Source: Ecdyonurus torrentis
Taxonomy: Eukaryota; Arthropoda; Insecta; Ephemeroptera; Heptageniidae
NCBI GenBank assembly: GCA_949318235.1
Contig: OX439132.1
Span: 6,096,034 to 6,160,033 of the forward strand
Direction of reading: 5' to 3'
Length of the DNA stretch: 64,000 nt
Positions 20,366 through 33,589 of the stretch are shown here, one piece after another. The notes beneath the pieces are model-generated. The model ran no database searches and was not told where the DNA came from. It worked only from the letters and a program-made list of their open reading frames with translations. The position numbers and the translations under genes were made by a program. Numbering within the stretch: position 1 is the first letter of the stretch; every line of letters starts with the position of its first letter.

Positions 20366-20839
20366 AATACATTAAAAAATATATATTTCTTAATTTGGAA
20401 TTAATTAAAAATTTGAGTGGCAATTTCTATATACATATTTAAAGTTATCTTCCCTTAAAGTATTACTGTGCATGTATATTTCTTTCTGTCTTTACAAGTT
20501 TTAGTCAGTCACAATACCTCATTTCCATTCTTAAATTATATCCTGTTTCAAAGCATCCTTTTCAACTTAATACTCTTTATTTCACTGTCCAAGTTTATGT
20601 ATTGTTTTGTAACTAGTTTTTAGTTATTGATTTATAATTATCATTGCCAAGTTAATTTTTCATTAGGCATTCCATTTCCAGATAAAGACAATCACATAAT
20701 TATATTATCTATTATACCATCTGTACTATATACTACAATTAAAAATAGACTTTTGTAATAAATTAAATTTTTAAACTGATTTTTATTTATTTTATTTATT
20801 TTATTATTTTTTTAAGGAATATATATTAAAGTTTTTCAG

Positions 20840-21055
20840 CAATTCGATGGCTTGCAGAAAACCAAACTATCTGTAGTCTCCTGGCGCATCAAATTTGGAG
20901 CATCTGCGCTCTCCGTTTTTTTCCAAAATTAAAGCATCTGTAATACTGCACTAGTAAGAGATGCTTTAATTTCAGCAGAGGCGGAGAGCGCAGATGTTCT
21001 AATTTTGAGGCGCGCAGAGACACAGATAGTTTGTTTTTCTGCGGAAAGATTGAAT
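20840..21055. mobile_element. MITE family D (copy 1)
   Basis: Inverted arms contain TGCAGAAAACCAAACTATCT, AGCATCTGCGCTCTCCG and their inverses (CGGAGAGCGCAGATG, AGATAGTTTG). The same architecture and motifs occur at 30152-30336 in PIGN intron 1, so this is a dispersed family. Confidence 0.75.
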
Positions 21056-21744
21056 TATTTTATATGCTAACACAGCATAACTATCTTGTTGAAAATCTGT
21101 TATCAAAACAATATTCCTATATATCCTATAAAAAGGTTAATATATCTATTTCATTGTAACAAGTATGGCTAAAAGAAACCATCATATTATGTACTATAGT
21201 AGTTTTTATCCACGAGTGATTACAGGGAGGATATGTGCAAGAAATAAACAATGTACTGTATAAGTATCAGAGTATTGTAATTAAATTTTATTAATAATTT
21301 CATACATGCCACATAATTAAAGACATTTTTGTTACATTATATTTTTTGACAAAAATTATTTGGCATTGAATCACAAGCATATTGATTATTTTGACTAGCC
21401 GCACCAGGTTAAAAATAACCAGCACACACTTAAAACGTAATTAAAAAGACATAAACTATCTTTTACGATCTCTGGAGATCCAGTTGGCAATAAATAAAAG
21501 CTTAATCTAAAAGCTTCTATTTTGTTTAATCATATAAACATATGATAAAAATGCAATATTTCCTGTTGATGTATGTTAATTAATAATATAAAACAGTTTA
21601 CTCTATGGCTGCATAGTATAATATTAAATATAATTTTATCCCACCCATTTCCCACCAGATTCAAAGTACCATTAACATCTACCATAATTTCAGTAAAAAC
21701 TTTTATAAATACCTACTAGTATTTAATATTCTGTATATATCATA

Positions 21745-22040
21745 TCAACGTTGTTGAAAAGCAAAATGTGTATATTGTTTTTTGTCATGGTAAGCAAAAT
21801 GTCTATCTCGATTTTTGTTGTGGGAAGCAATATGTGTAAGTCGAGTGCGATCTACATTACGTTCGGAAATGAGTTACACATTTCGCTTACTGTGACAAAA
21901 AACAAGAAACACATTTTGCTTCGCATGATAAAATACGAGAATGATAAAAAATGAGATGGACACTTTGCTTCCCGTGACAAAAAACAAAAAACAAAAACAA
22001 GACAAGACATTTTGTTTGCAGCAACATGGATATATAGTAC
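21745..22040. mobile_element. Inverted-repeat element with internal subrepeats
   Basis: The unit AAGCAAAATGTGTAT..TTTTTTGTCA..GGTAAGC recurs several times in both orientations, making an imperfect palindrome with outer arms near 21750 and 22030. It shares GTCTATCTCG with the 34060 element. Confidence 0.5.
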
Positions 22041-22499
22041 TATAGCCACAAAGAGTTAAGTGGTTGGCAAAGATTCCTATATTGATATTTAGAAATAGTA
22101 TACACTTACATTATTAATTATTGTGCGGTATAACTATTCTATACAAGTCACACAAATAAAACAACTTTCCATAAAATGTTGAATTGTTATTGTTGAAACA
22201 AAGTAACACACTAAATAACAAACCAATATCGATAAATTTATATTGTATGTTCTACTTACAATTATTTGTATGATTTAATATTATCAAAATCATATCATAG
22301 ATTTTTTTTTTTTTTTTTTTTTTTAATCTTTAGCATACAATACAATTAATACAATACAATACTGCTGAAATTTATAAGTTTAATAATTGCACAAATGTAA
22401 CTGTTTCATTTATATTTAAATAATACATTTAACTATAGGGTATAGATTTGATAAAATAAAAATATGTTTTTATTAATCATTTAATTGTAACGATAACAA

Positions 22500-22660
22500 A
22501 ACTATTGGATAGAAAAACACATGGATGTATTACATAAAATTGGGCAATGGGAGATAATATGAGCTTAGACTTACAGGGATGCAGTAGCACATCAGTCTAA
22601 GCTCATTGCTATCTCCTATACCCCAATCTATGTGTTTTTCTATAAAATCTTTTTGTTATC
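22500..22660. mobile_element. MITE with inverted arms
   Basis: GATAGAAAAACACATGGAT and GGGAGATAATATGAGCTTAG on the left are matched inverted by CTAAGCTCATTGCTATCTCC and ATCTATGTGTTTTTCTAT on the right. A related half lies at 62270-62345. Confidence 0.7.
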
Positions 22661-23039
22661 TATCATTCCATAGTCACCTTTTTCCTTAATATTTATTTGA
22701 TTATAACGAACCAACAATTTTTTGGGGGGTGTACTATAGCTATCTCATACAGAGTATAATACTCTCATATGATACGGACTATTATTATTTTTCACACTTA
22801 AATATATCACAGATGTCGAATAAAAAAATCTTAATTAAAACATTATGTTATTTACAAAGAAAAGAAAAATATTATAATATATATAGGCCTAATAATAAAT
22901 ATATGATACCAGATTGCATAGCAAAAATCAACATTAAATTTAATAAATTAATTAAAACAATTTTGATTTCATGGCAGCTACATACAAAATTTGAAATTAG
23001 AGAGAATAACCAATATGGATTGTAATGTTTTATACTTGA

Positions 23040-23728
23040 AAAATTGAACCAATAGGCAACTTCACATAATCAGGACATGGCACTGGCAAGGGTTATTATT
23101 AGTTTCATATTAATTTTGGCCTGGTATGGGGCTTACCATTTTAAATTGAATGTTTTGATTTTTGAATTTCTTGCTTCATAATTGTTAAAACAAGTTAAAT
23201 CACACATCATCATAAAGCAAAAAACACAACTCAAAAAGTATTTAGGACGTGAACAACAACAAGAACAAGCCAGTGAAAGGAATGAGGTAAAAAATGTGCT
23301 CAAAGTCGACTCCAAGTGAGGATCCGAGTTCCACCAGCAATTTCAATTTCTCAATGTTGACATTTCAAGTGGCATAATAAAATATAATTTTCATCCATGC
23401 CCTGAAAAGTCAGGCTTCGACAAACTGCAATTTCTGGCCGAAACAGACCCTTATTTTGAGTTGACTTTGGGCACATTTTTAAGCTCATTCTTGTCCTAAA
23501 TACTTTTTGAGTTACGCTTTTGTTACTTTATGATGATGTGCGATTTAACGTGTTTTAACAATTCTAAAGTGAGAAATTTAAAAACTAAAACACTCAATTT
23601 AACATGGTAAGCCCTATATCAGGCTAACATTTACATAAAACTAATGTTGCCCTTGTCAATGATCAACCTGATGACCCTTACCAGTGCAGTGTCCTGATTA
23701 TGTGAAATTGTCTATTAAGGGTTCAAAA
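23040..23728. mobile_element. ~690-bp palindromic MITE abutting the PIGN stop codon
   Basis: Left TTCACATAATCAGGACATG pairs with right CAGTGTCCTGATTATGTGAA. Arms of nearly 300 bp also include AAAAAGTATTTAGGAC/GTCCTAAATACTTTTTGA and the AACAAGTTAAATC blocks. The right edge is about 12 bp from the PIGN stop, so it should supply most of the PIGN 3' UTR. Confidence 0.75.
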
Positions 23729-23740
23729 TATATGTTACTG

Positions 23741-24225
23741 TCATTCACCATGATCTTTGGTAAACAAAGTAAGGGGTTCTAGTGAATTTTGTGTTGGTAT
23801 CTTAGAATTACATCTGAAGCCTTTTGACAGCCATAGATGTGCAGTATAATGTAACAATAAGAGCAGTAGAACACATATGTGTGCAATCACAAAATGTGAA
23901 ATTGACTGGCCAATATCAAGCCAGCTGCCTGTAGTTACCACGAAATGGAAGAATGGTAATGCCAATGCATCACACAATGCTAATACAAGAAGCCATTGCA
24001 CAGGTCGCTAGAAAAGTAGAAAGGAAATTTAGTTTTCACTCACTCAATTTAATTTTTACAAAAACATACAACTTTTGTTTCCCTTGATTTGATCTAACTT
24101 TTTGATCAACATTAATACTAGCAAAGTAAAGGATAGGAAAGTATACTTTTATAATTTATATTGGTTTTCTTGTGTTTTTTACTTGCATAACATTAAATTT
24201 AATTTAATCCAAACACACACGTGCA

Positions 24226-24306
<81 letters not shown>

Positions 24307-27255
24307 TCACTCACACACACACTTCATTTAATTAAGTAACTTTAATAATTATATTTACCTGAGAAAATAATATTGCTGTTCTGACTCCACATGCCACAGC
24401 AAGAAATGGTGCTATTGTCTTAAGTAGAATAAGACTTCCCATAAGAAATGGATCAAATGTTGTAACCAAACATCGAACCCAGGATGGATCAAATGAGTTT
24501 AAACTTGCAACATTTCCAAGACCAAAGAATGCCAATACAGTAAAAAAGAGCTATATTTAATGTTAAGGTTGATAATTTTATATTGGATACACAGAAATAA
24601 AAAGTTTCATTCATATTTTAGTGAAAAGGATACATAAAAATATGATCTTCTTAAGTCTCCAGTATTAATCCTATGCTTATTCTTTGGTTGGGTACTTTTA
24701 TTATATTTCTGAACCAAAATCTAAAAATAGAAGAAAAAATCATCAAATATATATATTTTTTTTAAGTAACATTTTTTACTCACATGAGGTATTAGTTGTT
24801 GATTACTGCAGATTTTATGCTCAATCATGGGAAAGATAGACATTGCTATCAAGAGAAACAGTAGAAAGAGAAGTTCATGACTCACACTTAGTAGTGCTAG
24901 CACACAGACCAGTGATAACCATATAGATGAAAGACGAACACCAACTTTGGTTGTGGTACATAAAGGGAGCAGTGTGCTTAGCCCTGAAAATTTTAGAGCA
25001 TAATAGGCCTATGCATTGAATTATATGACAAAATACAACTGTAACTATATACACAAGTAGTTCTAGACACAAAAAAATAGTATATCTTCTGATCATTTTA
25101 CCATTTTTTTTTTAATCATGATTATATAGCAGATATTTGATGTTTGCAAGTAAAGAGCTTATTGCAGTTTGAAATTTAATACACCTCCTTTTCTTTTGAA
25201 TATTTTTCTTCCTTGCAAGATGCCAGTTTAAAGCTTACATATCCCAATTAAACCCACTTAGTTTTTTTTTTTTTTTTTTTTTTTTTCTCCAAGTGGTTTG
25301 ACTCAATTTTTCCTTGCTAATGATCATTAATGTAAGTGATAGCTAATGAACACTATGTAAATAACATTATGAACTGACGTCTCCCTCCCTCCCTCTTAAT
25401 AAAAATTATTAAAGGTGTAGAACACCTTGAACAAAAAACTTGCCTTATATCCTAACATACCTAAATATCAACATTATTTTGGCCGGAGTCATTGATTTCT
25501 AATTTATTTTCCATTTACAAAATGTCAGTTGCGGGTTTACTACGTCACAGCTTGCCTGGTCCACGCGCGCGGAAACAGGCGAGCTATGATTTAGTAAACC
25601 CGCAACTGAAATTTTGTAAATGGAAAATAAATTAGAAATCAACGACTCCGGCCAAAATAATGTTGATATTTGGGTATTTTAGGATATTAGGCAATTTTTT
25701 TGTTCAAGGTGTTCTACGTCTTTAATATATATTTATTAAATATAAATAAGTTAAAAAAAAAAAAAAAAAAACTTATACCAACCGCGATGGTTTTTTCCTT
25801 ATACATATTTATTAAATATAACAAAATACAATAAAAATATAATCATAATGGGCTTAAGTAAAATATGTAAATACTACTCAAACTCACCTAAAATAAACCA
25901 AGAGATGATTTGATTTTGCAAAGTGAGACCTAATTCCTCTGTAAAGTTAATAGAGGTTACATAAACATTTATTGCTGCTGCGGCTGCCATCAAGGATTGC
26001 AAGGAAAGTATACTGATGTCAATCCAATGTACTCTGCTTTTCCAATATAGCATCAAAATAGATACTAGCGCTAGAATTGATATTGCAATACCAGAGCCAA
26101 GTCTGAAACAATAAAATGCTATTAAGGGAATTATTTTAAAATTTTAAGTAAAAATATTGACATTATACGTATAGATGCATGAACATTACATATACCTTAG
26201 CACTCTTAGCAGTACACATAACAAAATCTATGTGGTAATAATTTGCATCATGTATATATTTGAAAAGTAACTAGAGTAAAATTAGATGTACAAGGTGCAG
26301 CACTAACACTCAGTGTTCTCCTTAACTTACATTACTTGCAACATGTATATTGTGTTATAAAAAATGAAAGAAAAAAAAAAAAAAAAAAAAAAAAAAAAAG
26401 CGCGGAACTACATATTTTGATTATTTTCTAATAGCAGTACAGGCTATTACATTATTTTATTTATTAGAAGAGTGTACTGGTGCATTTTATTTTAAGACTA
26501 TAAATAAAATTATATTAGAAACCAAAATTAATGGAATTTAAACTATTTGTAATATTTGTAAAGATACTTACACCAGAGGATAGTTGGAGTTTCTGCCAAT
26601 AACAGGTAGCATTGGGAACACAGCAAGACAAACACAGCATGCAGCCCATGCTAGACACAGCTTGAATCCTATGTTGCCATTAATCCTATTTTCGACAGTA
26701 GGCCAAAGTGCTAGAATAACCAACCCAGCACTCAGCCATCCACGATGGAAGAATGAATAAACCTAATCAATAAAACCAAAATTTAAAAAAATTATTACCT
26801 TAAAAAAAAAAAGGTAATAATAAAAAGTTTAAGTTTGACTTACTAGCACAGCGATTGCAATCACAGTAGAGGTAAATGCCACCAAAATAGTTATTTTATG
26901 TTTTTTTATCACAGCTACTAAGCTTGGCCACCACAACTGAACATCTTGGAACACCGCCCAAATAAGTAAACATGGAAGTGAATAGTACACCACATATTGA
27001 AGAGGCAAACTCTGGACTAAAAAAAAAAAAAAAAATGATAAAAAAAATATATAGGTATATAATTGTAGTCTAACGTATCATGTCTGTACATTAGTATGAG
27101 TATGGAATGGACTATATAAAGCGCACAGGTGTACGGTTTATTTATTTATTATTATAATTATTAAAGCTACTTGATAAATTAGAACATTGATTGATTGAAA
27201 CTTGGCAGGTAAACAAAAAATGTGTTTGAGTTTTATAAACTAAATTAAATGCAAG

Positions 27256-27288
<33 letters not shown>

Positions 27289-28956
27289 TTATGTATGCAC
27301 TCTGCTCTAAAATTTAATTGTTAATATAAGCGGCTAGTATATTACTAAGCACTTATGTGCACATGCATTTATTTCTGCCCAAGCTAGAAATTATTTTCTT
27401 TTTCACAAGGTATCACTGTCAGCTAATACATATCAGCTAACTATATCTCCCATCCCCAAAATTTCCTTAATGTACCCATTTTACAAGTCAATACTCCATC
27501 AATGTAATTAATTATTTTTATGATAAATAATATTTTTAAATCTTACCAAGAACTAAAATAAAAATGATGATGGCAGCAACAGCACAAATGCCAAGAAGAA
27601 TATGACACACCAGTTTACTGTTCATTCCACTTAACTGCTGAGGCTTCAGAAGACTTTTAGCAAGATAAGCAAGCCATAAGAAGTGGGCAGTAGTTACTGC
27701 AAATTTTAGACTGTTGCTAAAATAATCCAGATAGTATTGTATGCCTTCAAGAGATATCTTTGCAACATCTTCTGCTTGTTTCATCTATATAAAATAATAA
27801 TAAATAAATATATATATATATACAAATAAAATAATTAAAAGTGCCAGCAATGACAGTATATCATATAAAATTTTGTTTTACCCACATATTTTTTATATAA
27901 TAAAACTAACCTTTAATGTAACTTTGTGTTAAGTATTGCTTAAAAATCATTGTACTATACACACACACACACTTACTGCATTTTCTCGCTCTCCTGCAGC
28001 TTCTAATATTTCTGCCTCGTCAAGACTTAGCTCCAAGAGCCTTGGAAATGGACGGAAAAACATAGATAAGAGTTTCCCCTCAATTAGTTCTTGAGCTCTT
28101 TCAAATTGCAATAGCAATTGGCGTGTGTTGCTGAAAACTGCTTTAGGTACCCAATCTGCATCCACAAGATAATCTCTAGGAAGCAAGCCCTATAATTAAA
28201 TAGTGGTTATTAATAACGGGACAAAAATGTCAATAATAGACTACAGCAAGACTTCTCTCCTTTTATCTGATAGTGACAATAATTCTGTTTTATTTTAGTT
28301 TGAATTATTTAAATAAGAGATTAAAAAAAAAAAAAAAAAAAAAAAAAATAGTGAAAAATAAAATAGCAAATGAAGTTCAATGTTTTGTATTTTTCTTTTT
28401 TTATATATAGGCCTATATATAACTTAGCAGAAAATACTAACCACACTGTTAGTCGGAGTTGGCAGTGCAAGTAAGGCAGACATAAGAGCAGCAATATCTG
28501 CTTGCTCTACATCCCTTCGTCTTAATTTATTGAGACCCCAGAATTCAGGACTGTGATAATCCTCAGAGGCATCCACAGGTTGAGGACCACTTACTCCAGC
28601 ACCCCAAACTACAAGAGGTGTTTCAGTTTCATCAGCAAGACCCGTTCCATGAGAACCTGTAATAATTATCAACGGGTACAATAACGTTAACATTGATCCA
28701 AAAAATTATAGTACAAATACCAATTGTAAATACAACTGGGGAAAAAAAAAAAAGAGAAATAGCTGTATTCTATTCATCAAACTACTAAAATAAGAGAAAA
28801 CTATTTATTTTGTTTTCTTTAATTTAAATTTTTTTTTTTAAGATTTTACACACTATAATAATAATAGGCAATAATTATAAGTAATCAGCTATAATATATT
28901 TGTATATATATTTGTCTATATATGTCTATATATTTGTATATAACATTTTATAACTC

Positions 28957-28992
<36 letters not shown>

Positions 28993-31214
28993 ACCCCAAT
29001 CAGTCATGCCATGATCAGCAGTAAAAACATAAACAGTTTTTCCATCTTTATTGTAATAACGTTCAATAGCTTCTTCTACTCTCTGTATTCCTGTATCAAC
29101 TAGTTTAATGTTGTCAATGTATTGCCTAAAATAAGAAAATGACTGTAGAGAATATCACAAATAAACAAGCAGATTAAAGTAAAAAATATAAAGGGGGAAA
29201 AAAAGTTGAAGGAAATTGAAGTAAAAAATATATTTTAATGATGAGAAGCTAGTGATTATTATTATTTCTTTAATTTTGTATGCTCATGCAATCTACAATA
29301 GAAATTAGATCTGTATTTTAAGTGTATGAGGTGATCTTAATTGATTTGACATACTTAGAATGTGGCTTAGTTGCATGACCAGTTGTATCAATTCCTAAAA
29401 GGTGTAAGAAAAATATACAGCCAGGCTGACGAATTTCTTTGTGTTCTTGAGTCCTATCAAAGAAAGCTAGTACACGATCAAATACCCATGTATCTAGTCT
29501 TTCATTTGACTTGTCACCTGAGAATTTTTGCATATGTCTCGGGTATGTATGTGTTGATACTCGACCCGATGCTTCTCCTGTGAAGTAAAATTTTAATGTT
29601 AGACATAAAGTCATAATCTCATGAAACATCTTGCACCATTCAGTACACAAACCTTTTGCAAACATAGGTAAAATATCTTGACTTCCCCATGCCCAAGTGT
29701 GCCTGCTTCTGTTAAAAACTGAGTCAAATTCTACAGGATTTTCTTTCCAGCCCTGAAATAAAATAAATTGAAATTAATTTAATTAAGTCTTTATATATTG
29801 ATACCATCACATGACATATTAATTAATTTTTACATTATTTTTATTTATGCTATATATATAATAATAATATAAATACTTTAGTTTTGAACATTATGTCATG
29901 AATAGTAATAATTTTTCCCTGAAAAAATATATGTCTCTGGCTTTGCTCGACTTTCATTCTTTTGTGAGGTCATTTTATATTGACTTCATTTTATTTCATT
30001 GTAAACATTTCAAAAAACTTAATACTAATAATCGGGTAATACTTTGACACAAAGCTTAATTTGCAAAGTAACATAATGTATTTATATTAAATAATAATGA
30101 TAATAAGAAAGAAAAAAGTTAACTACATACATATTGGAATCATATATCAACGGCTCTGCGGAAAACTGAACTATCTATAGTCTCCTCGCGCCTCAAATTT
30201 GAAACATCTGCGCTCTCTGCCTCTCCCAACATTGAAGCATCTGTAATGGAGCGCTGGTTCGGGAGAGGTGGAGAGCGCAGATGTTCCAAATTTGAGGTGC
30301 GTGGAGGCTATAGATAGTTCAGTTTTCCGCGGAGCCATCAATATTATGATGACTTGCAAGATATGTACTCCACAAAGCTTATCGTGTGTAAATAAAGGAA
30401 ATATGCCACTACAATGAAGTATCTTGATAGTAATTGTCATTACAAAGCAAGGCGTGTCCACTAGCTGCTGCATTTCTCCACCTTCTTGTAGCAGTCTAGT
30501 CTGTGCAACAACCAAAATATGCATATACCTCTTTTTGCATGACCAGCCATCTCATGCATGCTCATGCACACTGTCTATGTAGTAGTAGTTTGTTTGTTTT
30601 AGCAACTTAATGCTATTTAGTTTTCTTTTTTGATTATCTTGCTTGCTGCCTGTCTTGAGAAAAATAAATCACCCCTGCACAGACGAATGCCACAAGACGA
30701 CAGAGAAATGCAGTATGAGTGGACACACCTTGCTTATGTAATGACAACTACCATCCAGATCCTTCATTTGAGCGGCGTTTCCTTTATTTTATGAGCTCTG
30801 TAGTGTACAGTACAATATGCTATACATACATCTATATGTAGCAACTATACGTGAACAACATAAATACATAAACACCTTAGTAACTGCACTTGGATCTTCA
30901 TAAAGACCAGCAATCATGGCAACATGACCTGGTCTTGATTCTGTAGGTACACGGGTGTGTGATACTCCCCAGGAACCTCTTTTTTCAATGATCTGTCGCA
31001 GGTATGGCGATGCTACGCTGTGGTTTGCAAAAAAAGACCTAGCTCGGAGGCCATCGGCAACTAATAAAACTAATCTTTTGGCTTCTGGAGTGTAAGAAGG
31101 TTTGAATTCTTTTATTCCATGTATAACCGGTGAGTTAAAATATACATCAAATACGGAAGCCAAGAAAATAGAATGCAACAATAATCCACAAAGTAGCAGT
31201 ACCCAAAAATACAT
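23741..31214 (-). CDS. PIGN: GPI ethanolamine phosphate transferase 1, 14 exons
   Basis: Exons: 31214-30876, 29752-29653, 29577-29355, 29125-28995, 28656-28442, 28189-27977, 27784-27547, 27016-26844, 26762-26572, 26102-25888, 24983-24784, 24720-24634, 24550-24359 and 24007-23741. All junctions are GT-AG and phases agree, giving 927 residues against 931 in human. The ER-membrane enzyme adds ethanolamine phosphate to the first mannose of GPI precursors (family knowledge). Residues 1-20 form a signal-anchor. The alkaline-phosphatase-like lumenal domain shows LVADGLRA, SHTRVPTESRPGHVAMIAG, FFLHLLGIDTTGHA and TADHGMTDWGSHG, so the metal-binding and catalytic motifs are intact. The C-terminal half is multi-spanning, with FFGLGNVASLNSFD and GSWLDIGQSISHFVI. 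Introns hold MITEs (30152, 25408) and a CA repeat. It is divergent with the LRR gene at 32063. Confidence 0.97.
24211..24323 (+). repeat. (CA)n microsatellite
   Basis: More than 70 bp of CA repeat ending in a CACTCACTCAC variant, in the last PIGN intron. Confidence 0.95.
25408..25726. mobile_element. Palindromic MITE in PIGN intron 10
   Basis: ATTAAAGGTGTAGAACACC at the left and GGTGTTCTACGTCTTTAAT at the right are inverted partners. Arms of about 150 bp include GGCCGGAGTCATTGATTTC and AGTTGCGGGTTTACTA. The centre carries a GC-rich CCACGCGCGCGG segment. No coding sequence. Confidence 0.8.
25762..25803 (-). repeat. Fragment of MITE family B outer edge
   Basis: On the minus strand it reads AAGGAAAAAACCATCGCGGTT, the same outer edge found at 57565, 58705 and 62166. 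It is a short stand-alone fragment. Confidence 0.45.
30152..30336. mobile_element. MITE family D (copy 2)
   Basis: Terminal arms begin GGCTCTGCGGAAAACTGAAC and close with the inverse GTTCAGTTTTCCGCGGAGCC. Inner CATCTGCGCTCTCTGCC pairs with GGTGGAGAGCGCAGATG. Related to 20840-21055. It lies in PIGN intron 1. No exact target duplication is apparent. Confidence 0.8.
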
Positions 31215-32062
31215 TTTGCACTGTGCTATGTTTGTTTATTATGACTTAGCTTTTAATCCGATTTACACATTACTTTGATAGCTTGAAAATATACATAATT
31301 ATTTGATGTCTATATAATATTAAATTAAGCTAAAAATTATGACAAATCACTCACGCTTGTTTTAATTAAACACCAAAAACAACACCAGAACCACAGTCTT
31401 GCACAATCAAAACATTGGTGCCACGCCCACCGCCCACTTCTAAATGCGCCTTTTCTATCTTCTATTGTTTTCACTTTTTGAGGGAAGAAACAGCTGTATG
31501 AGCTGTATTTAAAAAAAAAAAAAAAAATAGTGAAGGAAGTGGAAGGACGAGTTTAGCTAGTCATTAAAAATGAAATAACGTCACCAAAGTTGAATTTTAT
31601 TAGAAAAACTATGTAAGTTTGTATAAATCAAAATATAAAATTTCAATGAAACTACAAAACTGAGAAAATTTTGGTTTATTTCTCCAAAAATCTTATTTTC
31701 TTTTATAATTATAGATTGACCACACCCACTACTTGAAGTACACAAAACATCCATAAAGCCAACACAAATGCATTCGAGGCCTGAGGATACAATTGACTGC
31801 ACGGACAGGTTCTTTAACTACGTTTTTAATATTTGAAACACTATTTTGATATGTTAAGCTGCAGTTTTATATGTACAAATTATTCTATATGGCTTCGGAA
31901 ACTAGTCCCTGCCGAGACCACCAAAGGACAAACTTTTTTCTATGTGTACTTCGAAACAAATTTGTGTATATAGCTATAATCAATTATAAACCTAACTAAA
32001 ATTCTACAATCTTAATTCAATTAACATATAAGAAAGTAAAAACAACAACACACATATAAAAT
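31215..32062. promoter_or_regulatory. Divergent promoter interval PIGN / LRR gene
   Basis: Start codons face away 850 bp apart. An inverted CCAAT box (ATTGG, 31414-31418) and a GC-box-like CCACGCCCACCGCCCAC (31421-31437) lie about 200 bp before the PIGN ATG. The remaining part is AT-rich without obvious motifs. Activity is inferred. Confidence 0.5.
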
Positions 32063-33589
32063 ATGCCTCACCATAAAGCACCTCGGAAACTCAATATGCT
32101 ATGTTCCGTTGCTTTAGATCAATTAATAAATATTACTTGTTTTAATATTTGGTTTCGATATAACTCTTATAATAATAGAGATACTCAATGTGCAATAAAA
32201 TTTATACAAGAATATTTAGTATCTTACATTCCAGTGTTAGTTTTGGATGACATTTTTAATGCAAGAAAGACAAATATTGGACCAAACAACTTTGCAACAT
32301 CATTAGGAGATATCAGAATATTACTGTCAATTATATTACATAAACATATGACAGTGTTTAAATTGAGTAGTCTGGATATACCCAATACTGTAATATCTAA
32401 AGTTGAAGATTCTTTTTGGATGACTCATCTGACCATTATGTCTAATTTAGTTGTTCTTGATTTGTCATTAGCATGTACAGATCAAGTGCTGGAAGTTGTA
32501 GGAAACTCTTGTCCATTATTAGAGGAAGTTACTGTAGTCTCAAAAATGTCCAGGAATCTCTCTGGGGCTAAATTTAATGCATTAGTAAAAATATATTTGG
32601 TAACTGATAAAGGACTTTACTTTCTAACACAATGTAAAAATCTTAAACAAATTTCTTTGAATGCTTCTAATCGATCTGGCTTAGGAAATATTACTGAACA
32701 AGGAATTTGTGATCTAGTATCTAATTTACCTAATTTAAAAATTATTAATTATGAATACATGGGTTCTGTTTTAAATAAATTACCTATATCAACTTCCCCA
32801 TTGCAGTTACAGCAATTAAAAGATTTACGTTGTAATCCTATCAATGTAACAATTATAAGTCAATTGTGTCCCAATCTATTAGTACTTCATGTTGCACTTC
32901 CTACTAACCTTCCAGAAAATGAAAGGAAGGTACAGTCAGAAGCATTAGAAATAGCATTATCTCAGTCCAATCTCCAAGTACAAATTTTAAACCAAAGTTT
33001 TATAACAATTGATAATTCAATTTTTCAGTCTTTTCTTGAAGCTAAAGGAGATAAATTAACTATTCTTAGTTTTGGATTAGGATGTAATAAATTTGATTCA
33101 AATTCATTATTATTAATTGGAAATTATTGTCCAAATTTAAAAGACTTATCTATAAATTCTATGGGTCCAGATAATTTTATTGTAACATATCCTAAATTTA
33201 ATACTATTTATGTAAAACTTGAAACTCTTCGTTTAACAGGAGATACAGCTTGGGATGTTAAGAATTCATTAAATATTTGTATCAGTAGTGAATTAATTTC
33301 AAATATTAGTTTATGTGGTTCTTGTGAGTGTTTAGACCAAATTATTACAAATTTAATTGATGAAGGTAGATTGTATAATTTAAAGTCATTAGTGCTACAC
33401 AGACATTGCTACATTACAAATACTATGGTGTGGCAATTATTACATAGATCTATTCACCTTGCAAAACTATATCTAATTTACCACAATCAGCTTACTCTGG
33501 ATGATTCAAACATTTTACTTTCCTATACAAATCAAAATAATTGGGAATTAGATTTAAAATTTTCAGATGGCTCACATCCATGGCATTAA
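32063..33589 (+). CDS. Single-exon leucine-rich-repeat protein, uncharacterised
   Basis: An uninterrupted frame of 508 residues with no intron, unlike its neighbours. LRR-like units of the RNI/AMN1 kind recur: LVVLDLSLACTDQVLEVVG, LKQISLNASNRSGLG, LTILSFGLGCNKFDSN, LKDLSINSMG, LETLRLTG and LKSLVLHRHC. No F-box, kinase or transmembrane segment was recognised. The N terminus (PRKLNMLCSVALDQLI..) faintly resembles the start of LRR substrate receptors of cullin ligases, but this is weak. Being intronless, it could be an old retrocopy. The long intact frame, divergent promoter and an AATAAA at 33884-33889 argue for a working gene. It converges on RBM12. Confidence 0.85.
   Translation: MPHHKAPRKLNMLCSVALDQLINITCFNIWFRYNSYNNRDTQCAIKFIQEYLVSYIPVLVLDDIFNARKTNIGPNNFATSLGDIRILLSIILHKHMTVFKLSSLDIPNTVISKVEDSFWMTHLTIMSNLVVLDLSLACTDQVLEVVGNSCPLLEEVTVVSKMSRNLSGAKFNALVKIYLVTDKGLYFLTQCKNLKQISLNASNRSGLGNITEQGICDLVSNLPNLKIINYEYMGSVLNKLPISTSPLQLQQLKDLRCNPINVTIISQLCPNLLVLHVALPTNLPENERKVQSEALEIALSQSNLQVQILNQSFITIDNSIFQSFLEAKGDKLTILSFGLGCNKFDSNSLLLIGNYCPNLKDLSINSMGPDNFIVTYPKFNTIYVKLETLRLTGDTAWDVKNSLNICISSELISNISLCGSCECLDQIITNLIDEGRLYNLKSLVLHRHCYITNTMVWQLLHRSIHLAKLYLIYHNQLTLDDSNILLSYTNQNNWELDLKFSDGSHPWH

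Larger units (their letters stand above)
19332..23039. other. Intergenic LRWD1-PIGN, MITEs only
   Basis: No exon with recognisable homology was found. The stretch holds inverted-repeat elements at 20060-20365, 20840-21055, 21745-22040 and 22500-22660, a poly(T) tract at 22301-22324, and AT-rich single-copy sequence. Confidence 0.6.

Noticed and set aside
32063..33589. Could this LRR gene supply the missing LRR half of LRWD1?
   Set aside because: Its repeats are the longer RNI/AMN1-like type, it lies 13 kb away beyond PIGN with its own promoter and poly(A) signal, and it does not resemble the LRWD1 N terminus.
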